A DNA stretch of 64,000 nt. Origin: JBBATK01 sp044224515 (lineage in GTDB: Bacteria > Bacteroidota > Ignavibacteria > Kapaibacteriales > NICIL-2). The first letter of the stretch is position 1. Each line of letters opens with the position of its first letter. The stretch spans positions 444,394 to 508,393 of the forward strand of contig JBGAKH010000002.1 in the NCBI GenBank assembly GCA_044224515.1, read 5' to 3'. Of this stretch, positions 43,008 to 51,446 are shown piece by piece. The notes below the pieces were generated by a model that was given only the letters and a program-made list of their open reading frames with translations, made no database searches and was not told the origin of the DNA. The position numbers and the translations under genes are program-made.

Positions 43008-43979
43008 TTAGTTAGTAGCGCGTGCTTGCAAGATCTTCATTGAAGTCATGCCCGGCTTATCAAAGCCAAGAGCTTGACGAAGAGCGTAAGGAACAAGTGC
43101 GGTGCGTTGGACAGAAGCATCGATTTCAACATACTTGCCGTTAGCATCGGATTGAATGAGCTTGCCACCGTTAGCCTTGATGAGGATCTTTGCGAAGTTG
43201 TTGTCTTGTGTCAATACAAAAAGCGCAAAGCTCTTGGTACCTGTTGTAACATCGACCGTACCTTCAATCTTGAGTTTGCGACCTGAAGTGGTGTCGTTGA
43301 TAGCCTTTGCTTCATACACAGCATTCAGGCTATCTGCCGTTACAGCATAGAAGTGATCAACATCGGAAGCAAAGATGTAGGTCTTGCGCGGTGTTGAACC
43401 ACCGATTTGACCACCGCTCACGTATGCTGAAGCACCCGGAGCACCATAAGCACCGTTGTCTGAGTCAAAACACAAATCCCATGAACCACCGGCAGCAACA
43501 GTTTGTTGTGTGCCGTTCACGAGGTTGATACCGCTGCCAAGGGATGATGAACGCTCGTAAGCCTTCAAACCGGTGTAACGTGTTGCAGTAGCCCATGAGG
43601 TGGTGATTGATGATGAAGCGCTGTCTTTCGATGTAGCCTTCAACGCAAGAGCCCATGTTTTGCCGGATTCGAGAGGATGAACGTCAACCCAGATCGATGT
43701 ACCTGTGCCGCCTGCTTTCGCTACGGTGAAGGTCTTGGTGGAAGAACCGCTGGTAGCAGTGATTGAGTATCCTGTGAAATCCGTGCTGGATTCAGATGCC
43801 GAGGGCGTAAACATGATTCGGATTGTTGAATCATTTACGGACAATGCCGTCAAGTTCGACGGAGCTGCCGGAACAAATGCTGTAGGTGTTGTGGTTGTAT
43901 CATCACAACTGCTGACAAACAAAGCGGAAGCGACGAGAAGTGCTGCCGACAATGCGCTCATGCTCTTACGTAGAGTCAT
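43008..43979 (-). CDS. Lipoprotein with Fn3 domain and HmuY-like C-terminal part
   Basis: 323 residues. The lipobox is FVSSC (Cys25) in a typical signal peptide; AGGGAGA lies before the ATG. A fibronectin type III module follows the TTTTPTAFVPA linker (APSNLTALSVNDSTIRIMFT, then TDFTGYSITATSG). The C-terminal half is beta-rich (GGSWDLCFDSDNGAYGAPGA, KTYIFASDVDHFYAVTADSL, KSFALFVLTQDNNFAKILIK) and recalls the HmuY-like lipoproteins of FCB bacteria, in which a heme-binding role has been found for one member; the heme ligands are not identifiable here. Expected on the outer membrane, anchored by lipid. Confidence 0.65.
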   Translation of the reverse strand: MTLRKSMSALSAALLVASALFVSSCDDTTTTPTAFVPAAPSNLTALSVNDSTIRIMFTPSASESSTDFTGYSITATSGSSTKTFTVAKAGGTGTSIWVDVHPLESGKTWALALKATSKDSASSSITTSWATATRYTGLKAYERSSSLGSGINLVNGTQQTVAAGGSWDLCFDSDNGAYGAPGASAYVSGGQIGGSTPRKTYIFASDVDHFYAVTADSLNAVYEAKAINDTTSGRKLKIEGTVDVTTGTKSFALFVLTQDNNFAKILIKANGGKLIQSDANGKYVEIDASVQRTALVPYALRQALGFDKPGMTSMKILQARATN

Positions 43980-44024
43980 GGTTTCTCCCTAAATGGTTAA
44001 TAAAATGGGTACTTTAACAATCTA

Positions 44025-44032
44025 CAAATATA
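44025..44032 (-). promoter_or_regulatory. Candidate -7 box for the Fn3 lipoprotein gene
   Basis: On the minus strand TATATTTG matches TAnnTTTG 46 bases before the ATG at 43979. No TTG is found at the ideal spacing upstream. The rest of the 537-base region 43980-44516 has an 11-bp tandem repeat and no gene. Confidence 0.35.
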
Positions 44033-44291
44033 CAATGAGGGCTTTCACAGCAGGAAAAGGTTCTCGCCAGCCTCTGCATTGCCGCCCGCATTCTTGTGCT
44101 CTGACACCGCCAGTGCCTTTAGGGTTTATGGATCAACCGGGCGACGCGAAGCGGAGCCATAATAGAAAGTCTCCCTTCCTTTGACGCCGGACTTCACATA
44201 CTCTCTTTACTGAATACCCTCCCAAAAAAAGACCGGGCTTCAGCTGAGTCTCAACCTCCATCGCAGAACCACGACTGACCCTTGAAAAGCG

Positions 44292-44335
44292 CTCACAAGA
44301 CTCTCGCAAGACTCTCACAAGACTCTCACAAGACT
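44292..44335. repeat. 11-bp tandem repeat upstream of menG
   Basis: Four units of 11 bp: CTCACAAGACT, CTCGCAAGACT, CTCACAAGACT, CTCACAAGACT. It lies 181 bases before the menG/ubiE start. One unit has an A-to-G change only. Confidence 0.85.
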
Positions 44336-44436
44336 ATTGCTTGACACGTTCCGGACTGAGCGGTGTCCATCCTCGGGCGGACAGGATATATACTCCTCCT
44401 GTGGGCTTTGGTTCCTGAAAAGCATCCCTGAAGTCG

Positions 44437-44444
44437 TAGTTTTG
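44437..44444 (+). promoter_or_regulatory. Candidate -7 box for menG
   Basis: TAGTTTTG matches TAnnTTTG 72 bases before the ATG at 44517. The nearest TTTG upstream (44407-44410) is 26 bases away, longer than ideal. Confidence 0.3.
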
Positions 44445-44516
44445 CATTCTTGCGGTAGTTCCATAGTACATCGATACACCGGGTGCTTTCTGCGTTTAGG
44501 CTCCTGCATGTAAAGC

Positions 44517-45296
44517 ATGGATGTATCTGCAAGTATTTCCGAATTAAGAACATACCATGTAGTTATGAGCGAAGCGGTGCGTACAATGTTTGCCGAGATA
44601 TCCGGCAGATACGATTTGATGAATAGTGTGATAACATTTGGGATGCATCATGCATGGCGTCGACGCGCCGTTCGACTGTCAAAGGCGCAAGCAGGAGATC
44701 GTGTGTTGGATTGTGCTGCCGGCACCGGCGACCTGGCATTGGCGTTTAAGAAAGTTGTTGGACCCGGAGCGCAAGTGATCGCCACTGATTTCTGTGAAGA
44801 CATGCTCGAACACATTCCGGCAAAAGCACAAAAACTTGGTTTGGATGTCGACATAGCATGGGCAGATGCCATGCATCTGGACTATGCGGATCAAAGCTTC
44901 GACATTACGAGTATCGCTTATGGCATTCGCAATGTGGATAACCCGAGAGTTGCACTGGGAGAAATGATACGGGTATTAAAAGACGGTGGACGTCTCGTCG
45001 TGCTGGAAACAGGACAACCTCGCGGCTTTATGTCGGTGTTATTTAAGGTCTTCCGAAAGTTTATACCCCTTGCCGGACGTCTCATTGCCGGACACTCCGC
45101 CGCATATGAATACTTGCCCGAAACAGCGTCACGTTTCCCAAGCGGTGATGACTTTGTGGCAATGATCCGAGAGAATCCCGCCGTTCGGAGCGCAGAAGCC
45201 TACTCCCTGTTTTTCGGGGTTTCCTACATTTATATTGCTACTATTGGACAAAAAAGGCTTAAAAGAGGCCTAAACGACAGTTCCAAAGCCCCCTAG
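44517..45296 (+). CDS. menG: Demethylmenaquinone/ubiquinone methyltransferase
   Basis: 259 residues from the ATG at 44517; a second ATG at 44565 is equally plausible and gives the usual start (MSEAVRTMFAEISGRYDLMN). SAM-dependent class I methyltransferase of the UbiE/MenG family, which adds the C-methyl group that turns demethylmenaquinone into menaquinone. Seen: FAEISGRYDLMNSVITFGMH, the SAM-binding loop VLDCAAGTGDLALAF (63-77), VIATDFCEDML, FDITSIAYGIRNVDNPRVAL, GRLIAGHSAAYEYLPETASR and the final SLFFGVSYIYIATI. Since these bacteria respire with menaquinone, the MenG reading is preferred over UbiE. It is followed by the promoter of glgA. Confidence 0.92.
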   Translation: MDVSASISELRTYHVVMSEAVRTMFAEISGRYDLMNSVITFGMHHAWRRRAVRLSKAQAGDRVLDCAAGTGDLALAFKKVVGPGAQVIATDFCEDMLEHIPAKAQKLGLDVDIAWADAMHLDYADQSFDITSIAYGIRNVDNPRVALGEMIRVLKDGGRLVVLETGQPRGFMSVLFKVFRKFIPLAGRLIAGHSAAYEYLPETASRFPSGDDFVAMIRENPAVRSAEAYSLFFGVSYIYIATIGQKRLKRGLNDSSKAP

Positions 45297-45300
45297 CACG

Positions 45301-45330
45301 TTGTTCTTGCACTTTTTTGGCGTATTTTTG
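45301..45330 (+). promoter_or_regulatory. Bacteroidota-type promoter of glgA
   Basis: TTG at 45301-45303, exactly 19 bases, then TATTTTTG at 45323-45330, which fits the TAnnTTTG box perfectly. The likely start of transcription is ~7 bases downstream, giving a leader of ~65 bases to the ATG at 45404. The site lies immediately after the menG stop (45296). Confidence 0.6.
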
Positions 45331-45403
45331 CAGACTGAGCGAAGCACTGCTTACAAAGCAGGGTTTCCTCTTTCACTTTAACCACAACACCTAGGGTTTC
45401 CGC

Positions 45404-46873
45404 ATGCCTCCCAAACCATTAAGCATTTTATATGTTGCAAGTGAGGTATACCCCTTTGCAAAGACGGGCGGATTGGCCGACGTTTCCTACTCGTTTCCGA
45501 TAGCCATGCGTGACCTCGGACATGACATTCGCGTCATGTTGCCAAAGTACGGTAATATCAGTGAACGCAAAAACCATATTCACCAAATCAATCGTTTGTG
45601 TGACATTCCCATTCCGGTAGGTGATATCTCTGAGCCTGCTACCGTGAAGTCATCATCAATCAACAATCCTCGCACGAAGGTTCAAGCCTACGTAACGACG
45701 AACTTTAACTACTTCGACGCGAAAAAAGGTTTGTACTCGGATCCGGTGACCGGTGCGATGTACAATAACGACGAGCGCTTTATCTTTTTTGCCCGTACCG
45801 TTGTTCAAACATGTTTGTTGCTTGGCTGGTTTCCGGAAATCATCCACTGCAATGGTTGGCAGACAGGTTTGCTTCCGGCATACTTACGTACATTGTTCGC
45901 CAAAGAGTTTGCTAAGACAAAGATTATGTTCACCTTGCACAATCTGAGTGAGCAGGGTGTGTTTCCTGCAGCGTCATTTGCCAAGACCGGTTTGCCTAAA
46001 GAAGCGCAAACGAAAGTTTGTCAGGGCAAGCAGCTCAACTTTACGAAGGCCGGAATTGAGTACAGTGATTTAGTCACCACCGTCAGCCCAACCTACGCGC
46101 AAGAGATAAAGAAAGACAAGAAAATTTCCGGCGACTTGGCAAGTCTTGTCAAGTCCAAAAACATTCCGGGAATCCTGAATGGTATCGATCCTTATGGTTG
46201 GATGCCTAAGAGCGATTCGCTCATCGCGAAGCACTACGACCCAAGCTCATGGAAACAAGGCAAGCATGCCAACAAGCACAAACTCCATGAAAAACTTAGC
46301 CTGGCTGTCGATGAATCGTTACCGCTCATCGGCATCATAACGCGAATCTCCGATGCAAAGGGTATTCCTCTGTTCTTGGAGGCCGCACCGAAAATCCTGT
46401 CTGAAAAAGTTCAGGTAGTATTCCTTGGTGACGGTGATGTTAAGATGAAGAAAGACCTCGAGAAATTGGCAACAAAGTTCAAGAAGAACTTTGCTCTGCG
46501 TTTGGGCTTCGATGATGAACTCGCACACTTGATTGAGGCGGGCGCGGATATGTATCTCATGCCCTCGCAGTACGAACCCTGCGGCCTCAACCAAATGTAC
46601 TCCATGATGTATGGTACCGTGCCCCTTGTACGCCACACCGGAGGATTGGTCGACACCGTGCAGGACTTCGATCCGAAGAAGGGCAGCGGCAACGGAATCG
46701 TCTTCAAGAAATACGCAGCGGATGATATGCTGGCAGCCGTTAAACGTGCTGCGAAGCTGTTTTCAGAACCGGAAAATTGGAGTACTCTAGTTAAGAACTG
46801 TATGGCCTCCGACTTCAGTTGGGCAGCTTCAGCCAAACAATATGATGCACTCTATCGCGATTTGGTGAAGTAA
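45404..46873 (+). CDS. glgA: Glycogen synthase (ADP-glucose type)
   Basis: 489 residues, full length for bacterial GT5 synthases, which transfer glucose from ADP-glucose to the growing alpha-1,4-glucan. Seen: the ADP-glucose site K20-T-G-G-L in YPFAKTGGLADVSYSFPI, IHCNGWQTGLLPAYLRTL, ILNGIDPYGW, then GIITRISDAKGIPLF, and near the end the acid/base and sugar-binding segment PSQYEPCGLNQMYSMMYG then RHTGGLVDTV. All key blocks of the GT-B fold are present. It stands alone, with its own promoter and terminator; no glgB, glgC or glgP is in the window. Confidence 0.95.
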   Translation: MPPKPLSILYVASEVYPFAKTGGLADVSYSFPIAMRDLGHDIRVMLPKYGNISERKNHIHQINRLCDIPIPVGDISEPATVKSSSINNPRTKVQAYVTTNFNYFDAKKGLYSDPVTGAMYNNDERFIFFARTVVQTCLLLGWFPEIIHCNGWQTGLLPAYLRTLFAKEFAKTKIMFTLHNLSEQGVFPAASFAKTGLPKEAQTKVCQGKQLNFTKAGIEYSDLVTTVSPTYAQEIKKDKKISGDLASLVKSKNIPGILNGIDPYGWMPKSDSLIAKHYDPSSWKQGKHANKHKLHEKLSLAVDESLPLIGIITRISDAKGIPLFLEAAPKILSEKVQVVFLGDGDVKMKKDLEKLATKFKKNFALRLGFDDELAHLIEAGADMYLMPSQYEPCGLNQMYSMMYGTVPLVRHTGGLVDTVQDFDPKKGSGNGIVFKKYAADDMLAAVKRAAKLFSEPENWSTLVKNCMASDFSWAASAKQYDALYRDLVK

Positions 46874-46931
46874 AACATTGTGTACACTGTTCGGCAATTC
46901 GGTATTCGAGTGTCGTCTTTGTCTTCTTATT

Positions 46932-46964
46932 ACGCAGGCACCTTTGGTGCCTGCGTTGTTCTTT
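46932..46964 (+). terminator. Rho-independent terminator after glgA
   Basis: A perfect 11-bp stem (ACGCAGGCACC, 46932-46942, with 46946-46956), TTT loop, and a T-rich tail (TTGTTCTTT). It lies 58 bases after the glgA stop. Confidence 0.9.
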
Positions 46965-47178
46965 ATCCCGGACAATGGTAATTTTCGAGAGTGCTTAGGT
47001 CGCGCGCTATCTCGGCGGATCTTAACACAGCTCGGCACAATAAAAACGTGGTTTGGGTGTTGTTGGTCAAACCGACTCAGATGTACGAAGCCTATTGGCT
47101 CTGAACTGCTGATCGGCAGCCAGGAGTGCTTCCTGCCGGATAATGCTCATACGGTAGGATTTCATCAGTTTATTCTCT

Positions 47179-48423
47179 ATGATACGTCACCTTTGTGGTC
47201 TCGCGCTCTTGGCGCTCCTTCTTTTGGCTTCGTGCAACGATGCCCCCTCCGATGTCGGATCGGTCGTGCTGGTTGATACGCTCAATGCCCGAACGGTGTC
47301 ATCCAAAGACACCACTATCATCGTTTCTTCATCAGCGCAATTTGTGCGCTCGTGGGCCTTCAACGATGGTATTGGTAGACTCTTTGTTGGCCAAACACCA
47401 TCAATGCGTGCGGCCAGTATGTGTCGCTTGACACTCATCGACACTCTTGGATGGCTGACGGAAGATCTCATCGATTCTGCCACGGTGTTGATTCGTCCTC
47501 GCCGATACTCCATTGGTAGCGGAACAAGCGACAGCACACTCGGCTTCCTTGTCGTAGACATGGCAAAGAGCTTTATGCAAGCAAGCACTTCTCCGAATGT
47601 AACATGGACTGATCTTTTTAGTTCCGGGATCACTCCGAACGCGAGTTACTTTCCAACTACCGATAAACCACTCGCGTCGTTCAAAGGAAGCGTTCGCCAT
47701 GATACGCTCATGGATATGAAATTGAGTGTCACTGCCGACGGAAAGAAAACCCTCGCTAATTGGTTTCAAAGAGCTGCGAAGAAAGATTCGAGCTACATAG
47801 GATTTGGCATTCTTCCCACCCTTGATTCCAAAGTCATACAAGAGTTCAGTGCTGCGAATCTCGTGGACACATTTCCTAACGTTCGCATTACCATGTACTA
47901 TCACACGAGTTCAAATGAACACGCATCGCTGACGATAGAAGGTGGAAACAACGTGACGTTTGTGGATGCCGATACACTACAATCACCTCTGATGCTCGTT
48001 CAACCTGTGGTTCAGAGCTACGCTCGCTTTGCCTGCGATGTCAGCTTCGTTCCGAAAACCGATGCGATCCTGAAAGCGGAGTTTCGATTTTCCATTGACA
48101 CATCGAAGACCTTGGTTGGTTCAGTGAATACGGGAGACACGCTGTACGTTGCAGCCAAATACGATAGTGGCGGCGTTGCGAAAAACATCTACTCCTTCAA
48201 AGCAACCCGAACAGCCAATTCATGCGAGTATGTCGTAAATAATGTCGGCCTGGCCATCGACCTTGCTCGAAAGTATAGTTCGAAACCCATGTATCTGGAT
48301 ATCAGTGCATTTGGTCAGCACTTGGAACGATGCGCAGTGTATGATCTCAGTGCACCTGAAGACAAACGTCCCAAACTCGTTGTCACCTATGCCGAACGCC
48401 CAACCATAGGAGCACGGAAATGA
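47179..48423 (+). CDS. Lipoprotein of unknown family, coupled to an outer-membrane protein
   Basis: 414 residues with a lipobox LLLASC (Cys19) in MIRHLCGLALLALLLLASC. The mature protein starts NDAPSDVGSVVLVDTLNART and is rich in beta patterns: AQFVRSWAFNDGIGRLFVGQ, LIDSATVLIRPRRYSIG, NVRITMYYHTSSNEHAS, ending KRPKLVVTYAERP. The early R-W-A-F-x-x-G, the middle S-A-T-V-L-I-R-P-R-x-Y and the final L-V-V-T-Y recall DNRLRE-type or DUF4270-like beta-sandwiches that bind glycans or cap surface complexes; this is a weak hint. The stop overlaps the next start by four bases (ATGA), so it is translationally coupled to an outer-membrane-type protein. Confidence 0.65.
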   Translation: MIRHLCGLALLALLLLASCNDAPSDVGSVVLVDTLNARTVSSKDTTIIVSSSAQFVRSWAFNDGIGRLFVGQTPSMRAASMCRLTLIDTLGWLTEDLIDSATVLIRPRRYSIGSGTSDSTLGFLVVDMAKSFMQASTSPNVTWTDLFSSGITPNASYFPTTDKPLASFKGSVRHDTLMDMKLSVTADGKKTLANWFQRAAKKDSSYIGFGILPTLDSKVIQEFSAANLVDTFPNVRITMYYHTSSNEHASLTIEGGNNVTFVDADTLQSPLMLVQPVVQSYARFACDVSFVPKTDAILKAEFRFSIDTSKTLVGSVNTGDTLYVAAKYDSGGVAKNIYSFKATRTANSCEYVVNNVGLAIDLARKYSSKPMYLDISAFGQHLERCAVYDLSAPEDKRPKLVVTYAERPTIGARK

Positions 48424-49661
48424 GAATATCCACGCTCCTCTACGTCTGTTTGTTCACTGTCTTGACAACGGCAAGCGTACTCGCGCAAGGCGGATCAAAC
48501 TACTCAACCATTGGTTTGGGTGATATGCGTAACTCCTTCGGTGCAACCTATGACGGACTAGCCGGGGTGAGCTACGGCACACCTTCAGACTATGCAATCA
48601 ACCTGGTTAATCCTGCAATGTGGACCGACGTTAAGAGTACACGTCTGCAATCGGGTTATCGCTTCAACCAGCTCTTCATTTCACAAAACGGTGCAACAGC
48701 CGGCAACAATAATGGAAAACTCGATGGTGCTTTGGTGATGTTTGCGCTCGACACCACAGCAGGGGTCAACGCCTGCATTGGCATTGTTCCTAGCAGCTCG
48801 ATCAACTATGCCTTCACCAAGAAGTCAAGCATTCAGTTGCCTGACTCCGGCGGGATCATCAACAGTACGTCGTTGTATGCCGGTAGTGGAGGAATGATCA
48901 GCGGGTTGTTAGGTGCTGCGTGTAAGATCAACGATCGCATAAGCGTGGGTGCAACAGCCCTTTTTCATTTTGGCGTGATTCAAGATTCTATCTTGACGAC
49001 CATTGTCAGCGATGGATCGAACGAAGCATTGACTGTTCAACGCGATCTGCTATCGAGTATTGGCTTCAAGTTCGGCGTTCAGACACGTCCTGCGGATAAC
49101 TGGACTCTTGGTGCGGCACTAACCTTCAATGGAACGATGTCTGTGAGTTCCGACTTAAGCTATCGCACACTCGGAAGTACTTACGACTCGACGCGGAGTT
49201 TCAATACCGAGTCGTCCTTGCCTCTCACTGTTGGTCTCGGTGCATCCTACCTCAGCGGCAAATTCCTTTTCGTTGCGGATGCTGAATATCAAAGCAGCTC
49301 TTCTGTGAGCTATCGTAAAACAGATTTGGGAGCTTGGACGAATGGTTCGCGTGTAGGCATCGGTGTTTCTCGGGTCGGTGGTCGCTCCGCCGGAACGGCG
49401 TACTGGGATCGCGTGAACTTCAATATGGGACTGGGTCACCAGGCTCTCACCTACACCTTCCGCGATAAGCAGATTAGCGAGAACTTCCTGAGTTTGGGCG
49501 CGCAACTTCCTTTTGGAGGTGCCGCAATGATCGACCTTGCACTTACACTGGGAAATAGAGATACAGGTCTCAGTAACGCAGTGTCAGAAACATTCGTTCG
49601 CTTCAACGTCAATATCAGCGTTGGCGAAGTGTGGTTCATCCCTTTTAAGCGCGAGTTCTAA
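48420..49661 (+). CDS. Outer-membrane protein with long beta-barrel pattern
   Basis: 413 residues. The ATG at 48420 overlaps the upstream TGA (ATGA). Signal peptide MRISTLLYVCLFTVLTTASV then LAQ. The mature part starts GGSNYSTIGLGDMRNSFGAT and shows regular amphipathic strands: LQSGYRFNQLFISQNGATAG, ISVGATALFHFGVIQDSILT, WTLGAALTFNGTMSVSSDLS, VGLGASYLSGKFLFVADAEY, ending FVRFNVNISVGEVWFIPFKR. The N-P-A dipeptide region (YAINLVNPAMWTDV) and strand pattern fit the FadL/PorV-like class of FCB outer-membrane proteins, which often assist T9SS or transport hydrophobic compounds. Family membership is inferred from pattern only. Confidence 0.7.
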   Translation: MRISTLLYVCLFTVLTTASVLAQGGSNYSTIGLGDMRNSFGATYDGLAGVSYGTPSDYAINLVNPAMWTDVKSTRLQSGYRFNQLFISQNGATAGNNNGKLDGALVMFALDTTAGVNACIGIVPSSSINYAFTKKSSIQLPDSGGIINSTSLYAGSGGMISGLLGAACKINDRISVGATALFHFGVIQDSILTTIVSDGSNEALTVQRDLLSSIGFKFGVQTRPADNWTLGAALTFNGTMSVSSDLSYRTLGSTYDSTRSFNTESSLPLTVGLGASYLSGKFLFVADAEYQSSSSVSYRKTDLGAWTNGSRVGIGVSRVGGRSAGTAYWDRVNFNMGLGHQALTYTFRDKQISENFLSLGAQLPFGGAAMIDLALTLGNRDTGLSNAVSETFVRFNVNISVGEVWFIPFKREF

Positions 49662-49692
49662 GCGCAAGTTTTTAAGGGAACGTTTCACAGAC

Positions 49693-49725
49693 ACACTACA
49701 CCCACACTACACCCACACTGCACGC
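49693..49725. repeat. Short 11-bp tandem repeat
   Basis: Three units of 11 bp, ACACTACACCC twice and ACACTGCACGC, 32 bases after the outer-membrane protein stop. The remaining intergenic sequence to 49938 shows no gene. Confidence 0.7.
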
Positions 49726-49938
49726 GCATTCTCATGCGCCTGCCTCCGATAGTGGAAGAAGCTTCTTAAACATCCTTCTCACGAGATGTAAACAGTACAC
49801 AGTACCTAGTTTCTAAACAGGCTCAGGTATAGAGAGCTATCTGCGACACATTGTTCTCGCTTGAAAGCTGCTCGCTTCTCAGATTGGAAGAAGTACTTCG
49901 ATTGACTTGTGTACCTGAGGCACAGCGCACATTCAGAA

Positions 49939-50430
49939 TTAGTCTTCTACGGAGGAAATGCTTCGTAGACTGTACACGGTAGCGGAGTAGCTACTCTTGC
50001 GTTTGTACTTACGCTTCTTGATGACCCGTTCTTTTTCTAAGACTTGTGGGGTTTCTCCGCGCAAAAACTTAGGAAAGATATCGCATCCTTCCGGGTTCAT
50101 CTTCGAGATCAGCTCGAGCATGGCAGTCTTCTTGAGACTGCGGATTTTTTGTTCACGATTGCGCGCTGCATTGTGTGTAGAATACAACTCATAGTACAGC
50201 AGATCGTGCAGACCGAATCGCGAAGTAAAAGAGTGGGGATCACCATTGGCTTTGACCGCTTCAACGCTTTGTCGTAGGTCATCACTCAGACCCACAAAAA
50301 AAGTCTTGATGGAGTTCGCCATCACAAACACGGCAAAGACTTTGGGCGAGTTATCACCCTGATCCGATATGCCGGAACGCGCCTCAGTATCACCGGGTCC
50401 ATTGTGTTTGATGTGCTCGTTATGTTCCAT
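49939..50430 (-). CDS. GIY-YIG-like domain protein with degenerate motif
   Basis: 163 residues, cytoplasmic. Residues ~30-115 follow a GIY-YIG nuclease fold: VFAVFVMANSIKTFFVGLSD, DLRQSVEAVKAN, FTSRFGLHDLLYYELYSTHN, then AARNREQKIRSLKKTAMLEL. The usual Y-x-Y...Y-I-G becomes FAVFVMA...FVG; the metal-binding glutamate (R-E-Q-K-I) and the arginine (D-L-R) remain. A ~30-residue N-terminal extension (HNEHIKHNGPGDTEARSGIS) and a basic C-terminal tail (VIKKRKYKRKSSY) flank the domain. It may be an active single-strand or branched-DNA nuclease of the UPF0213/YhbQ group or a binding-only derivative. No other repair gene adjoins it. Confidence 0.7.
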   Translation of the reverse strand: MEHNEHIKHNGPGDTEARSGISDQGDNSPKVFAVFVMANSIKTFFVGLSDDLRQSVEAVKANGDPHSFTSRFGLHDLLYYELYSTHNAARNREQKIRSLKKTAMLELISKMNPEGCDIFPKFLRGETPQVLEKERVIKKRKYKRKSSYSATVYSLRSISSVED

Positions 50431-50753
50431 ACTCTCGAAGAATTCTCGAAGCTGCTGCTAACAACTTCGTGGTGTTCGGAATTGATGTTGCGCTTCCCAA
50501 ACATATCGGACACCGCGCTGCTCAAATGAAGGTATTGTGCTCTTTATTGATGAAATTCCGACCAAATCGAGGTTTTTTCGCTCGAGTGCAGACTAGTGAC
50601 TCGTAATACCTTATCTGAACAAGAATTTCATACCTGCTTAGGGAGCGTAGGTGAAACCTATGTCGAGCAGAACAGCGCCACTCCTCAGTTAGATGCGTAG
50701 GCTAACGAATGTGCTTCGAGGACGGCGCAATCCTGTGCTCTGTTGCCAAGTTG
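50431..50753. other. Intergenic region between the GIY-YIG gene and rlpA
   Basis: 323 bases with no gene seen. A short direct repeat, TCTCGAAGAATTCTCGAAG (50432-50450), lies just upstream of the GIY-YIG start; its function is unknown. Confidence 0.4.
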
Positions 50754-51299
50754 TTACGAATTCAAAACAGAGATCGATACACGGGCTACGCCTTCGCGAA
50801 TCATATCGATGCGTTCGGCAGCTGCACGCGAAAGATCGATAATGCGGCCGGGTGCAAATGGACCGCGGTCGTTAACACGCACGGTAACGCTACGTCCGTT
50901 TCTCATGTTGGTTACCCTGAGAACCGTCCCAAACGGTAGCGAACGGTGCGCCGCTGTGAACAGTGCTTGGTCAAAGACTTCACCATTGGATGTTAGCCGA
51001 CCATGAAATTCATCTCCGTAATAGGAGGCCATTCCTTCCATGAAGTTCTGCTCTTCAGGGATGCTAATAGACTCAGCGGGGTGTGAGGGTAGAACGAGCG
51101 ACGGTCCTCGACTTTGACGTTGTGAATTCGAAGCAAGCGTAGGAGACTGCACACTACCCACACGTTTTGAACTAAAACGCATCGAGGGCGAGCAGCTTTG
51201 TAGCAGGAGCAGACTCATGCCGGCACAGAGTGCAAGCACGCTATAAAGACGCGTTTTTAGCGTAAAACGGGAATGTGAGGCAATAGAATGCAAAGTCAT
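50754..51299 (-). CDS. rlpA: RlpA-type lipoprotein (DPBB domain)
   Basis: 181 residues. The lipobox is LLLQSC (Cys36) in a basic-headed signal peptide. After a Ser/Pro linker, residues ~90-181 are a double-psi beta-barrel: FMEGMASYYGDEFHGRLTSN, GEVFDQALFTAAHRSLPFG, TVLRVTNMRNGRSVTVRV, then NDRGPFAPGRIIDLSRAAAE. The conserved H of T-A-A-H and D of V-N-D-R-G-P are present. RlpA proteins bind or cleave denuded peptidoglycan glycan strands, as in Pseudomonas. There is no SPOR domain here, so only the catalytic half is present. It is lipid-anchored, probably in the outer membrane, and diverges from the DUF3108 gene. Confidence 0.92.
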   Translation of the reverse strand: MTLHSIASHSRFTLKTRLYSVLALCAGMSLLLLQSCSPSMRFSSKRVGSVQSPTLASNSQRQSRGPSLVLPSHPAESISIPEEQNFMEGMASYYGDEFHGRLTSNGEVFDQALFTAAHRSLPFGTVLRVTNMRNGRSVTVRVNDRGPFAPGRIIDLSRAAAERIDMIREGVARVSISVLNS

Positions 51300-51446
51300 G
51301 GCTATAGTCCAACCAAATACTAAGGAATAGGTATCGAGTCTCTAACGGCAATTCAAATGCCAGCTCGTTGTACTTTTGTAGCGACGTATGCACTTTTTCC
51401 CACTTCATACGTCAGAATGTACGTGTTTAACACTTTTCCCAGCTCT

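Noticed and set aside
46878..47276. Plus-strand frame between glgA and the lipoprotein
   Set aside because: It runs through the glgA terminator hairpin and overlaps the lipoprotein signal peptide in another frame.
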